A stretch of DNA of 64,000 nucleotides. It comes from Hysterium pulicare CBS 123377 (taxonomy: Eukaryota > Ascomycota > Dothideomycetes > Hysteriales > Hysteriaceae). Numbering within the stretch: position 1 is the first letter of the stretch; the number at the start of each line of letters is the position of its first letter. The notes under the pieces are model-generated. The model saw nothing but the letters and a program-made list of their open reading frames with translations, was not told where the DNA came from and searched no databases. A program made the translations under genes and the position numbers. The stretch lies in assembly GCA_000467715.1 (NCBI GenBank), contig AJFK01000289.1:22052-86051 (forward strand), in the 5' to 3' direction. This document shows, in pieces, positions 33,338-44,284 of the stretch.

Positions 33338-34055
33338 TCACCAGCCGCCACCATGGCCACCGCCTCCGCCTTGTTTCTTATTCTTCTGCTTATCTTCGAG
33401 CTTGCTACCTAGAATAGCTCCTGATATGGCGCCGATTAGGCCGTGACCGCCAAGCTTGTTTCCGCCAAAGTAGCCGGCTGCACCGCCTCCAAGAGCACCT
33501 AGAAGGCCTCGATCTCCTTCTTGCTGGGCTGCAGGATCTGTAGAGCCGTAGCCTGGCTGTTGTGGTGCTTGGCCATAGGGTTGCTGATTATGGCTTCCCT
33601 GAGGGTATTGGTCCTGAGCGTATGCACCTTGCTGCGGATATTGGTTTGCAGGGGCTGCGCCAGGGTATTGGGGTTGATATCCACTAAACATGAGTTAAGA
33701 TACGTTCGCAGATTTTAAATTGCGATAAGACTCACCCTTGGTTTTGCTGTTGGTATGGATCGTGATAAGGCACCGGGCTCTGGCTTTGACCGTGCTGGAA
33801 GCCTCCTTGTGCTGGAGGGCCGTAGCCGCCTTGCTGCTGTCCGTACTGATCTGGGTAGCCTTGCTGAGGATAGCCCTGTTGCGGTGGGTATTGCTGATGC
33901 TGATGCTGATGCTGCTGCTGCTGATACTGTGGGGGATAGCCTTGATTAGGGTCGTGATAACCCTGTTGTGGTGGAGGATAGCCTTGCCCAGGAGCAGGTG
34001 AACCGTACTGGTTTGGCGGGTATTGGTTATACTGATTATTGTATGGGTCTGACAT
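33338..34055 (-). CDS. Q/P/Y-rich protein with C-terminal glycine-zipper segment
   Basis: Minus-strand exons 34055..33736 and 33683..33338 (52-nt intron) give 221 residues. Residues 1-150 are almost entirely Gln, Pro, Tyr, Gly and Asn in QGYPPQ-like repeats, with a His/Gln run (QQQQHQHQHQQ) encoded by mixed CAG/CAT codons. This composition is prion-like or phase-separation-prone. The C-terminal part, GLLGALGGGAAGYFGG followed by HGLIGAISGAILGSKLED, has the GxxxG spacing of glycine-zipper membrane segments. It ends with a KNKKQ and poly-Gly tail. A TATA-like site lies about 190 bases upstream on the minus strand. Similar small proteins are common in ascomycetes, but their role is unknown. Confidence 0.85.
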
Positions 34056-35584
34056 TTTGGACTTTGGTGTAGGTGGAGTGGAGGAGGGGTAGTGGCGAGC
34101 GGAGCTATAACCGGAAGGCTTTGGAAAACTCCGCTAATGGATGATGGTGGAGTATACGGTGATAGCTTGGACTCGGTATGACTCAAGGAACGAACAGTGG
34201 TATATTAGGAAATGATTGAGTGAAGGCAAAAGGTGTGAAGTCGACTTATATACAAAGAAAATGGTATTACGGAATAAGTACCCCACATGATGACCATGAA
34301 GGCGGCGCAGTACCTGAACTCAGCCACATTGGACCTCAGGAACGACCGAGATGATTATTCGGATACTTCCAACCTTCCTGGTGTAAGACTATGCGCCGAA
34401 CTGTACTACAAAGGGAAATAGTTTCGCAAAACTGGTTGCTCACCTTGCCTCCATCGTGATGTTGGAGGATGCTTCAAAAAGGCTGACTCCTCGCGCATAT
34501 CAGCTGCGTTTCTCCCATTCCTCGCCTCGGTCAAATACTTCGGTGGCTGAAGCGATCCATTACACGGAAATATTGCGCACTTCAATACCTTACTTACAGA
34601 AGCTCGCAGAAACGTTCCCCTCCAGGCGATTCCGCTTTTGAGGCGGAGTACTGAAGGCGTCCGGAAGGAAAGGCACGCAGCAAGCCGAACTGTGGCTGTC
34701 GGCTTCTCCTTGGCCGATATGTTTCTCTAACCAGACCCAGATCTAAGGAGGCGCAGCGACAGAGACGTTCAACAACGCGAGCGTGAACGCAAAGAGAACT
34801 GTCTCTCCTGGTTCGCTTTCAGCTGCCGACCAGGCGAGTCAACAACAACAACATCTCGTAGATTTGCAAGGTTCATCCTCTCTCACAACCAGTCTCATCA
34901 CTAACAAGTCTCGAATGATGCCCCTGTGGCGTTTGATCTGCCCTCTTCCGCCCGTAAGCTTACCGAAAGCGGGTCTTGAAACGCGAGGAGGGTAGTTCTG
35001 CGACACCACTCACCAACTTGGCTCAGGGGCTCTCCTCAAACAACCCAATGCTGCAGCCACGCATCAAGAGCTGATGCCGCGGCTTTGCTCAAAGCAGAGA
35101 ATGCGTTCCGACCAAGCTGACTGACTCGCTCCTTTGGGCATTTTGTGGTCTTTGTTCGGTGCAAATAGGTCCAAGTCTGGCGCCAGACGCACGTCCAAAT
35201 GACACCACCTCCTCAAACTCACATGGGACCAGAATCGACTCACCTCTAGCGTTATTCATGCGCGTCCTCATATGCTTGTTGCTTCCCATCGCATGTCATG
35301 AAGTCCAAGAGTTCGCCCAGCTATTGTGGTAACCACAAGCCTTGCTTCCCTTCTTTCTGACTGTCTCTTCTTCCGCAGCCGGACTGCTGTTTAGCTCTCT
35401 ACGATCTTTATTCTCCATTTCCTTGTCAGTAGTCCTAGCAGGCTTGGGACTGTCAAAGCCTCCCCTTGATTGAACATACGTCGATCGTTGAGCGTTCAGA
35501 TGTTGTTCGTTGAGTTGATCAAGCCTCGAGAAGCTTGATCTAAGGGGCCGGACACTCCAACGGACCCTACCATTCCCAGCAAAA
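34056..35584. other. Divergent intergenic stretch, no gene seen
   Basis: This lies between the starts of the glycine-zipper gene and the single-pass membrane protein. Short frames only; nothing recognisable. Confidence 0.55.
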
Positions 35585-37441
35585 ATGCCCATTGCGAGGC
35601 GGCGTGGACAAGAGAACTGGGCGAGAGATGCGGTCATAGTGGAAGACGAAATGGATTCGGATTACGACTCAGAGAATGACGGACCAGAACTCAAGGGACA
35701 TGATCCGGCATCAATATCGGTCCAGAAGGCGACCCCGACGTTAACTTGGAACCCATCAATTACTATGACACAGGCAGGAAAGCAAGCAATGGGAACATCA
35801 GATGGCGACGATCCTGTAAGCTGGGCTCCCACCGGAGCTGTAGGACGAATGCTAAAATTCAACAGATACGCATAACCATGACTATGACTTTGACACCTAG
35901 CGGGACCCCAATGGCAGCATCATCGGAAAATCCAACGGAAACGGTCATCGTCACCATCCCTCCGCCTCCTCCTCCGCATCATAAGTATGGTGTCTCGCAA
36001 ACAACCGAACATCTCTTGATTGCTGCGGCATCCATTGGTACGTCTCGTTGGGCTTGTGTGTTGGCCTGCCGTTAATTGGAATAGGTGCAACTATCGTCGT
36101 CGTAATGATCCTCTTCGCTCTTCACACCATGCGCAAGCGCGGCATCACATTCGCAGAAGCAATCAAGCGTGGAAAGAATGCGGCACATCGACGTTCGCAT
36201 CGCGGACCTACCCCACCCCCGAAAAGTCGCAATTGGGCTACGCCAGCTTACACTTGGGATCGCAATGAACAGTCCGAATATGGTTCTACAAGAGGCATTG
36301 CAATTACCACTCCAGCACGCTTAATGACACGCTCTGCTTCGGACGCCTCAGACAGACCGTTAATGGCCCCGCTCCGCAATGGAAGGTATGTCCTTAATTT
36401 CTTCAAATCGAGAAAGTATTCCAAATATAGCACGTGATGTTACCACTTTGTTCCTATTGTACACCTGTTTTGTTTCGACCGTCTACTATGCATTGACGAG
36501 ACTTGCGTGTTCGGGTTTCAGAATGCTATCCTACGTCATCCTTCAACAATGCTTCGTACTGACGGTGACACAGCCTCAATCGACAGGCCAGCAGCCGAAC
36601 CAACCGAAGTGTATCTCCTAACGGGCAACGAAGCTTCCTTCTAGATTCACCCCCACGCCCAACTCCAAGTCGGACTCACTCGCATAGCCGTGATGGTAGC
36701 GACACACCATCGTCCAATGTACTACCTTTGCAAACACAGCGTCAAAGTGCGTCAACCCGCAACACACGGTCTATGTCTTCTTCTTTATCCGATCTGCAAT
36801 ATCCTCTACCACCACTGAAACAGATGGAACCACTACCCCCACCACCCACGTTCCGTCAATTCCTTTTCAACCGACGCTCGGTAGCTCAACCACGTCCAGG
36901 CGCTCCGGCAATGGTCAGCCGATTTAGCTGGACGAACTCGAATGCACCGCAAACACCGCACGATCCCACCCGCGACACGTATGGAAACGTACCTGGGATA
37001 ATGCCACGTGAGAGCATCATGACATCTCGATCTTCAGTACCCCGCTTCCGGACCGTCGATTCATGGGTTAACCACCAAGCATCACGATTTGAAGAGCAGA
37101 AATTGCGAGAGCAATTACGTGCTCAAGGTTCGACGTTCCTAAGCGATGATGAGAGAGACAACGATGTACCCGAAGTACCTATCCTACCACTTAATATCAC
37201 GAAACTCAGGGAAGAAGCAAGCGGCTCCAATGGTGATGCCGTCCCCAATGGAGGATTGGCTGGGAAAAACATCAAACATGAACGACACGATACCAGTACG
37301 ACAGTGACCGATGATACAGCACCGATTTTTCGACAACATCCTGGAAATGAAGTGAGGTTCAGCACGAGGAGTCTGGTGCCTAGTGAAATTCTCAACAGTA
37401 AAATGAGGGCTAGTGTCTTGGAACACAGGACCTCATATTGA
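35585..37441 (+). CDS. Single-pass membrane protein with Ser/Pro-rich cytoplasmic region
   Basis: Exons 35585..35815, 35866..36037, 36085..36385 and 36574..37441 give 523 residues. An N-terminal acidic disordered part and a Pro run (TIPPPPPPHHKYG) precede one transmembrane helix (LLIAAASIGATIVVVMILFAL), whose middle is rebuilt across the second intron. A basic stop-transfer sequence (HTMRKRG) follows. The cytoplasmic part is rich in Ser, Arg and Pro (LLDSPPRPTPSRTHSHSRDG, YPLPPLKQMEPLPPPPTFR), as in fungal wall-sensor-like or cell-cortex proteins. No signal peptide is visible, so the helix may act as a signal anchor. The third intron (188 nt) is longer than usual; its acceptor (gtgacacag at 36573) is chosen because other acceptors lead to early stops. 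No named orthologue is recognised. Confidence 0.75.
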
Positions 37442-38066
37442 TTTGAGAGCATAGCAGTTGTGTAGTAAGGAAAAGGGAGGAATAAGGTTTGTAAGTACCT
37501 AATAGATTGCTTGTACTTTACGGCATTTGTATATTCAATCAAATCAATTCTACTGGACGTTCAAATGATGGCGTTGATCTAGAACTCATACTACGTGACT
37601 TTCCATCGTCACGTTGTTTCGATGCCGCCCTTTTCGGTCCACTTATTACAAAACCTCAACATCGCTTACATATCCACTACCAGCGTGCCTCCTTCGCCTT
37701 CTTCCCCTTTGTACTGAAAGTAAGATGGCGCGATTTTGAATACGGCTTGCAAACTAACATCCTCATGCAACATGCTCACGTAATGAGGTGTCCTTTCATT
37801 GCCTAGCACTAGGGGTCGGGTTCATCCGCTTCTCGTCCGAAGTGTATCCTCCGGTCTGGCTTCTCAACTAACGAATCATGTTTCCCCAGCCTCACATTAA
37901 ATCTTAACGACTACGATATATATAAATGCGCCGTTGTTCTTCCACTCATCTTTTCCATAACTTTATCTGCTTCAACATCATCTCAATCCCCTTCCAACCC
38001 CATATCCTAGTTCTCTTCCTTCTCAGGTATCTTTCTCGCTCGACTTCACGCATCGCCTTCCTCAGA
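37442..38066. other. Intergenic stretch with TATA-like element
   Basis: This is the 3' flank of the membrane-protein gene and the promoter of the atypical SDR. A strong TATA-like run lies at 37916-37925. No gene is seen. Confidence 0.6.
37916..37925 (+). promoter_or_regulatory. TATA-like box that decides the SDR start
   Basis: The run tatatataaa ends directly against the first in-frame ATG at 37926. If it works as a TATA box, transcription would start downstream of that ATG, which supports the ATG at 38067 as the true start. Confidence 0.55.
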
Positions 38067-39077
38067 ATGGTAATACTCTCCGCCGTCGAAGCCTCAAATA
38101 ATGCAATACGCGCACACCTCCCTACCTCCCTCGTCTCCGTCTTCGTAGGCGGCACGACAGGCATCGGAGCCGCAACCGCCAAAGCCCTAGCAAAACACAG
38201 CACCAGCCCCAAGATCTACATTATCGGACGCTCGGAAGCCAGCGCCGAGAATGTGATTGCAGAGTGTAGGACCCTGAATCCAGACGGTGCGTACGAGTTT
38301 CTCAAGGCAGATGTCAGCACGATGAAAAGTGTCGACAGGGTATGTGAGGAGCTGAAGAAGAGGGAGAAGAGAGTCGATATACTAGTCCTATCGCCCATGA
38401 CGCCTGATTTCAGTGGCACGAAGACGAGCGATGGACTCCCTATCATCACGGCGCTGGGACACTATGCCAGGATGCGCTTCGCCTACAACTTACTTCCTCT
38501 CCTGGAATCTTCGCCTCTTGCGCGCGTTATATCGGTTGCGGGAGGCGGTAAAGAAGGCGTTCTCGATACGGACGACCTCGCGGCGTATAAGATCCCGCGT
38601 ACGGAACTCCGTGCTCATTGTGCTAGTTTGATTTCTCTTGGGCTGGAGGGTCTCGCTGCGAACACAGATCAGGGGAAGAATGTGACTTTCATTCAAACTT
38701 ACCCTGGTACTGTAGTTACTCCGTTGTTCGACAGCATCCCTGGGTTACTCGGCTTAGCTTTTAGATGGTATCTTTGGCTTATGGGATGGCTGATTTGTGT
38801 TCCCCTGGCAGAACGTGCGGAGAGGGATTTGTGGTTGTGCACGAGTGGGGCGTTCCCGGCGAAGGCAAGGAAGACTGGTGTGTCACTCGATGAAGGCCTA
38901 GTGAGTGTGGCGGAAGGAACGGATGGTGAGGTGGGCAGTGGAGTGTATAGCTTGGGTTGGGATGGAGAGAGTGCGACGCAGAGAGAGATGGATGTGCTTA
39001 GGAGATATAGGGAGGACGGGGTGGTGGAGAAAGTGTGGGAAGATTTGAGGGAGACGTGGGAGAGGACGACGAAGTGA
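38067..39077 (+). CDS. Atypical short-chain dehydrogenase/reductase (fungal)
   Basis: A single exon of 336 residues from the ATG at 38067 (MVILSAVEASNNAIRAHLP). The same frame stays open to an ATG at 37926, but that start abuts a TATA-like run and would add unrelated sequence. The Rossmann motif is FVGGTTGIGAATAKALAKH, followed by YIIGRSEASAENVIAEC and FLKADVSTMKSVDRVCEEL. The classical NNAG is replaced by LVLSPMTPD, and the YxxxK active site by GHYARMRF (Tyr-x3-Arg). Both are features I associate with a fungal subgroup annotated only as NAD(P)-binding or oxidoreductase. A hydrophobic segment (LGLAFRWYLWLMGWLICVPL) may associate with membranes. The substrate is unknown. Confidence 0.85.
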   Translation: MVILSAVEASNNAIRAHLPTSLVSVFVGGTTGIGAATAKALAKHSTSPKIYIIGRSEASAENVIAECRTLNPDGAYEFLKADVSTMKSVDRVCEELKKREKRVDILVLSPMTPDFSGTKTSDGLPIITALGHYARMRFAYNLLPLLESSPLARVISVAGGGKEGVLDTDDLAAYKIPRTELRAHCASLISLGLEGLAANTDQGKNVTFIQTYPGTVVTPLFDSIPGLLGLAFRWYLWLMGWLICVPLAERAERDLWLCTSGAFPAKARKTGVSLDEGLVSVAEGTDGEVGSGVYSLGWDGESATQREMDVLRRYREDGVVEKVWEDLRETWERTTK

Positions 39078-39245
39078 GCAATGAAGAGGAATGCGCCCAT
39101 TGATGACGTGTTCAGATGTGTTCAGTACTTTCACAATCGCAAGTAGTTTGATAAGGTAAGTGGGAACATGGTTGGTATTGTACTATGTACCCATTTGGCT
39201 TTGAAGCCTCTATTTTTCACCATTCCGTACCCTTTGTAGATAAAT

Positions 39246-39869
39246 CTAATCCTCATCTTCATCTGCCTCGTCGTTGACAACGTTGAAGAACCTGAGCTCG
39301 TAGACACCCTTCTGGGTGGAAACAACGCGCAGCCAGTCACGGAGTTGTTGCTTCTTGAGAAACTTCTTTGTCCTATACATCTCAGCTCATTAGCTATACT
39401 CTATTCTCACGCCGGCTAATAATCTAGTTGTTTCGAAAGTCGGTTGGCACTCACAAGTACTTGAGGTAGCGACCGGAGAACTCCTGGTGCGCAATAACCT
39501 CGATCTTTCCCTCGCCCTGCTGAGAGATCTGGATGTTGTCACCGAGGTTACCGGTACGGCCATCGACTTTGATACGGTCGTGGAGGAACTTTTCGAACTG
39601 GGTGACATCGAAGATTTTGTCGTTGGCAGGTTGAGAAGCGTTGATGATGAACTATATTCGTACCCGAATTAGCAATTGTTCAACCAAACACTCCAGCGAC
39701 AATAGACATACCTTCTTGGTGATCTTCTGTCCCTTCTTCGATCCGCCCTTAAGGCCACCGCCGCCTGCAGTTGGTCGTTTCTACATCATGTACTTAGCCT
39801 ACTGTTCTATGCTGGAGAATGTTCTCACAGCGGACAGCAAAGCGGTGTACGTACTGTTCCTTGTGGCAT
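39246..39869 (-). CDS. RPL22: 60S ribosomal protein eL22
   Basis: Minus-strand exons 39869..39855, 39780..39712, 39651..39455 and 39372..39246 give 135 residues. The first exon encodes only MPQGT. The eL22 core reads [60 protein letters not shown] and [19 protein letters not shown], followed by the acidic tail [10 protein letters not shown] tiny first exon plus several introns is common in fungal ribosomal protein genes. The protein sits near the polypeptide exit side of the large subunit and binds rRNA. It is head-to-head with ELG1, with 411 bases between the starts. Confidence 0.96.
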
Positions 39870-40280
39870 TTTGAGCGATTATCAGAAGCGCAAAGAAGTG
39901 GGTATCCTGCGCTGAAGGGTTTCAATTAAATGTTGGTTGAAGTTGAGGTTGGGAGAGGCCTGAAGCTGGTGCATCTCAATTTTGCTGCGTGAGTGGGCGC
40001 TAACCGAGTTATGCTTGGTGGTGCCAAGATTTTACCTTAGATGAGATTAGATTAGATCCCAAAATGCGCTGGCCCGTGCTCACCAGGAAGTCGCGTTTGA
40101 TGTCGCGCGTCTCGTTAATTGATCAGTCACTTTTGCCATTCACTTTCACCATTCACCACCTTCGCCGCAACCATCTTCTTTTTGGACGCAGAAACCCTTC
40201 CAGCCCCTCTAATGTCGTCGATTCAACTCAGTAGTTTTTCATAAACGTCAGCAATGATACGGTAGCACCGACACACATTA
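39870..40280. promoter_or_regulatory. Divergent promoter region RPL22/ELG1, with two short upstream ORFs
   Basis: The space between the two start codons holds pyrimidine-rich leaders. On the ELG1 side there are two tiny ATG-initiated frames, 40212-40244 (11 codons with stop) and 40254-40265 (4 codons with stop). They may be upstream ORFs, or 40212 may be the real ELG1 start joined by a splice to 40329. Confidence 0.5.
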
Positions 40281-43200
40281 ATGGCTCTGGCTGTGCTGCA
40301 ATCAGCCATGAATCTGGGGGAGAAGAAGACCTTGCACCCTTTCTTTACAAAATCAAGTATGCTCACAGGACATGATATACAATCAATGAGAGACTCACGC
40401 ATTTGTAGGAATTCCATCTCCAGAACGCAGCAATCCGCCGGACGAGACAAATGCGCAGAGAACGGACAATGACCCGGACTACGAGTCTACAGATGCAAGC
40501 TTGCAAGCTGGAACTGAGCGAAAGAAAAGAGTCAGGAAGTCAAATGGACGAAAAGCTGGCGCAGGATCCGAATTAGTGAAGAAAAACCAGGCTTCTTTAG
40601 AAAATTTCACAATAAAAGCGAAAGGTAGAGATGTCGGAGAGGATGTGGAAGTCCCTACAGGCCCGGCACAATCAGCGGATGATGGTCCCTCCCTTGAAGA
40701 AGATCCAAATGCAGCCCGCAGAAAGCGGAGGAAAACGACATCCCCAGCGCGTTCAAACACCGGGGCCCGTATACAGATTGAACCAGGTCAAGAGAAGGAA
40801 AAGCATGCTTCACTGTCCTGGCAGCAACAGCTTGAAAACGAGGCAACGAAAGACGGTGCCGAAGTCTTAGTCGAAGCATCTAGTCCACCTCACCAACCTG
40901 ACAATCAGTTATCGAACGTCCTTCCCAGTACTCCTCCCATGAGTGAAGGCCACATTATGGATTCTGGAAATGCATCACTATCACCTTGCTCCATAACAGA
41001 ACGAATACCGAGTACGCCTCAATCTGGAGATAAAAATGGTAAAGTGAATAACAAAGCGACCCCCGGACGACGTTCAACGCCAAAGAAAAAGATATTGAAG
41101 CTTGGCAGCAATGGCAAGCTTGTTTCTCCTAAGTCCAAGAAGCCGACAGACGAAAGCTCTGAAACCAGCGGAAAACGGAAAAGGGGAAGGAAGGCCAAGG
41201 AAACAAAATCTTCATCCACCATCACTGTGATCAAATACGGTACAGATCCCGAGACTCGTGCCGCCTTTGGTAATCGCATTGAACAAATTTTAAATACCGC
41301 AAAACCGGCGGTAAACACTACCAGTGAAGTGTTGCCAGCTCCGACTAAACCAACTGAACCTCCAAAACCGACACATCCCTTTTTCCTAGGCAAGAAGAAA
41401 GAGGAGGCAACATCCGTACAAACCACAACTCAAGACAAGATGCCCCCTACACCAAGGACACCAAGAAAGAGTGCAGTAACCCCAGGCAAATTAAGGGCTG
41501 AAGCACAAGCGGCGAAGTCACCACGTCCGTTCCCAAGATTCGGTTCATTATCTGGAGATCGTAAAATTATGAAACAGCCGGGAATGGCTGAGCCACCTTA
41601 CCCTCCAAAGGGCTTGGCACATGTGCGTAACCTGGATACTACCGAGTTATACGGAATACCGTGCATCTCTGTGCCGGATCTGCCTTTCTTAGGTTTTCGG
41701 AAATTGAAGAACAGCGTAGTCACAGTACCAGATGCCGAAGACATTCTGATGAGTATCTCACGCCAATTCAAGCCTCTCCTATCTAAGGCGGCAGCACAGG
41801 ATAAAGTTCTTCAAGAACGATCGAGCTCATTACGAATACCGGAACGCCTTTTGACGACTGGAGTAGCATTACAAGATCTTGTGCGCAAAGAAGTTCATTC
41901 TCAATTGCCGAGCTCTAAACTTGACAACTCGCAGACTACTCTTCATCCGATGTTGAACAGAGTGTTTGATGACATCGAAAATACCCTTACACCATTTGAC
42001 AAAGGCGAATGTGAAGCACAATCCTGGACCCAGAAATACGCTCCACAATGTGCCGCAGAAGTCCTACAGCCAGGCAAAGAAGCCACCGTACTTCGTGACT
42101 GGCTGAAAAGTTTGACTGTCATGGCTGTTGAAAGTGGGCAGAAGGTGCACAGTCGTACCGAGATACAGAAGCAGCATGCAAAGAAAAAGCGAAAGAAGCG
42201 TGAAGATGATTTCGTTGTTTCCGATGATGAAGCTGAAGATGAGATGGATGAGCTCACGGATCCTGAAGATCCTGGACCTTCAAATTCGAGATACGCAAAA
42301 AAGAAGTCACTTATCAGGATTGGGGATCAGACAACTGTCGGCGGAGACGGATCTGCGAGACGTAAGAATGCGGTCCTTCTTAGTGGACCGCATGGATGCG
42401 GTAAAAGTGCCACTGTCTATGCTGTTGCTAAAGAGTTGGGATTTGAGGTTTTTGAGATCAATCCTGGTAGTCGTCGAAGTGGAAAAGACATTATGGACAA
42501 GGTCGGCGACATGACAGAAAACCATCTTGTGAATCAGAAATCAAAGGACGCCGTTGTTGACCTCGTTGTCCCGCCTGCGGAGGACACTGATCAGGAACGA
42601 TTGAGCGAAGCTCTCCAAAATGATATCGATAGTGGAAGGCAAGGAACGATGACCTCCTTTTTCAAAGCCTCGACAAAAGCGAAACCGAAGCCAAAGGCCA
42701 AACCCGTTAGGGATTCCCAAAAACTACCGCCCGCTATGCAATGTACATTTCAGAAACCGCAACAAAAGCAACAAAAGCAACAAAAGCAATCGCTCATTCT
42801 GTTCGAGGAAGTTGATGTACTGTTTGAGGAAGATCAACAATTCTGGGATAGGGTGCTCAAACTCGCTTCACAGTCCAAACGTCCTATCATCCTTACCTGT
42901 AACGACGAATCCCTAGTACCAATGGATGCTCTCCCACTCCATGCGATTCTCCGACTTTCACCGCCCCCCGAAGATTTAGCGACGGATTACATGCTTCTGA
43001 TGGCCGCAAGAGAAGGCCATATTCTCGAACGGAAGGCATTAAGCAACTTGTATAAATCTCGAGATCGTGACCTCCGCGCCAGTATCGCCGAGCTGGATTT
43101 CTGGTGTCAAATGTCTGTAGGCGACAAGAAGGGCGGTTTGGAGTGGATTTATCAACGATGGCCACCTGGCAAGGATGTCGATGAGCACGGTCGGATACTC

Positions 43201-44284
43201 AGAGTTGCCAGTCGAGGGACCTATCAATCTGGTATGGGTTGGTACTCTCACGATGTGTTCACCTCTACTGGAACCGTGGGGTTCGACAGAAAAGATGAGC
43301 TTTTGAGAGAGGCGTGGGAATGTTGGGGAATCAGTCCAGACCAATGGAGCAATCGATCAGGAGTGTGTACGGCGGCGCCATCAACAACTTCATCAAAGGC
43401 TGTAAGCTCTCATCGAGAGAGGATAAAGGAGCTGAAACGGCTGGAAGGCATGTTGGATTCCGTGAGCGCGACTGACGTTTATTGTCGCGTGGGACTGCCT
43501 TTAAATAGTAACGTAAGTCGTTCTTTGCAAGCAGTTACAAGTATCTGTGCTGATTTTATCGTAGGAGCTCGCCGATGCAACCCTTCCTCCCATGCCTGAC
43601 AAAGAACGCCTGAATTATACACTCGGGATGCCCCTTCTCCAGATCGACCCAGTATCAGATTTCACAAGTCTGGATACCAGCATAGCCGTCCGCGCCCACC
43701 TAAGCCTCCAACGTACCACTAATTCAGAAACATTCCCTAGCATGATCGAATCCCCATCTCTCGACTCAGTTCTCTCAAGTAGCGATAAGTTCGCAAATGA
43801 TCTCCTAAGTCTCAGACTCAAACAACGAAACACCCCTACGCTGTCCCGATCTGATTTTTCCGAGGCGTTCGATATTCTCGCCGAAGCACCCACCGCCTTC
43901 CTCACGCTTGGCTCTTCCCAGCTCTCGACCTCCTCATTCGATAGTACATTCCGCATCGTAGCCGAATATCTAGCCCCCTACGTCCGAAGTATCGTAGCCC
44001 ACGAGCTACGCCTAGAAGCTGAGAGGGTGAAGCTAAGTAATCTGTTGTCGGAAGGTGGAAGAGGAGCGGCGAAAAGGATGCGTATGACAAGATCCAGTCG
44101 CTCCGCTTTGGAGGGTGGCAGACGAGAAAGTAAGAGGAGGGAGAGGTGGTTTGATAAACAGTTGAATATGGCGTTGGTTATGAAGACGGCGGGTGAGAGC
44201 TGGTCTGGGTTGGGATCGTTGGCTGAAGAGGAGATTGAGGGATCTGGGAGTAGTGAGAGGGATAGTAGTGCGGATGATGAGTAG
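40281..44284 (+). CDS. ELG1: ELG1/ATAD5-type alternative clamp-loader large subunit
   Basis: Exons 40281..40356, 40409..43512 and 43565..44284 give 1299 residues. The N-terminus has a PIP-like motif (KKTLHPFFTK, residues 15-24), followed by long basic disordered regions. The AAA+ core has Walker A LLSGPHGCGKSAT near residue 690, FEINPGSRRSGKDI, and the Walker B region SLILFEEVDVLFEED near 820, then PIILTCNDESLVP. The C-terminal region (LPPMPDKERLNY, APYVRSIVAHEL) follows as in fungal Elg1. The protein forms an RFC-like complex with Rfc2-5 and unloads PCNA from chromatin after replication, protecting genome stability. A Q-x2-M-x2-FF motif (769-776) lies between Walker A and B. A run of KQQ repeats precedes Walker B. 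The first exon is the least sure part. Confidence 0.93.
42757..42792 (+). repeat. 9-bp coding repeat (KQQ)n in ELG1
   Basis: The unit aagcaacaa occurs about four times in a row and encodes Lys-Gln-Gln. It sits directly before the Walker B strand. The period is a multiple of three, so copy changes keep the frame. Confidence 0.85.

Noticed and set aside
37926-38066. Extended N-terminus of the atypical SDR from the first ATG
   Set aside because: A TATA-like run ends directly at that ATG and the extra 47 residues do not resemble the family; the ATG at 38067 matches the usual start.
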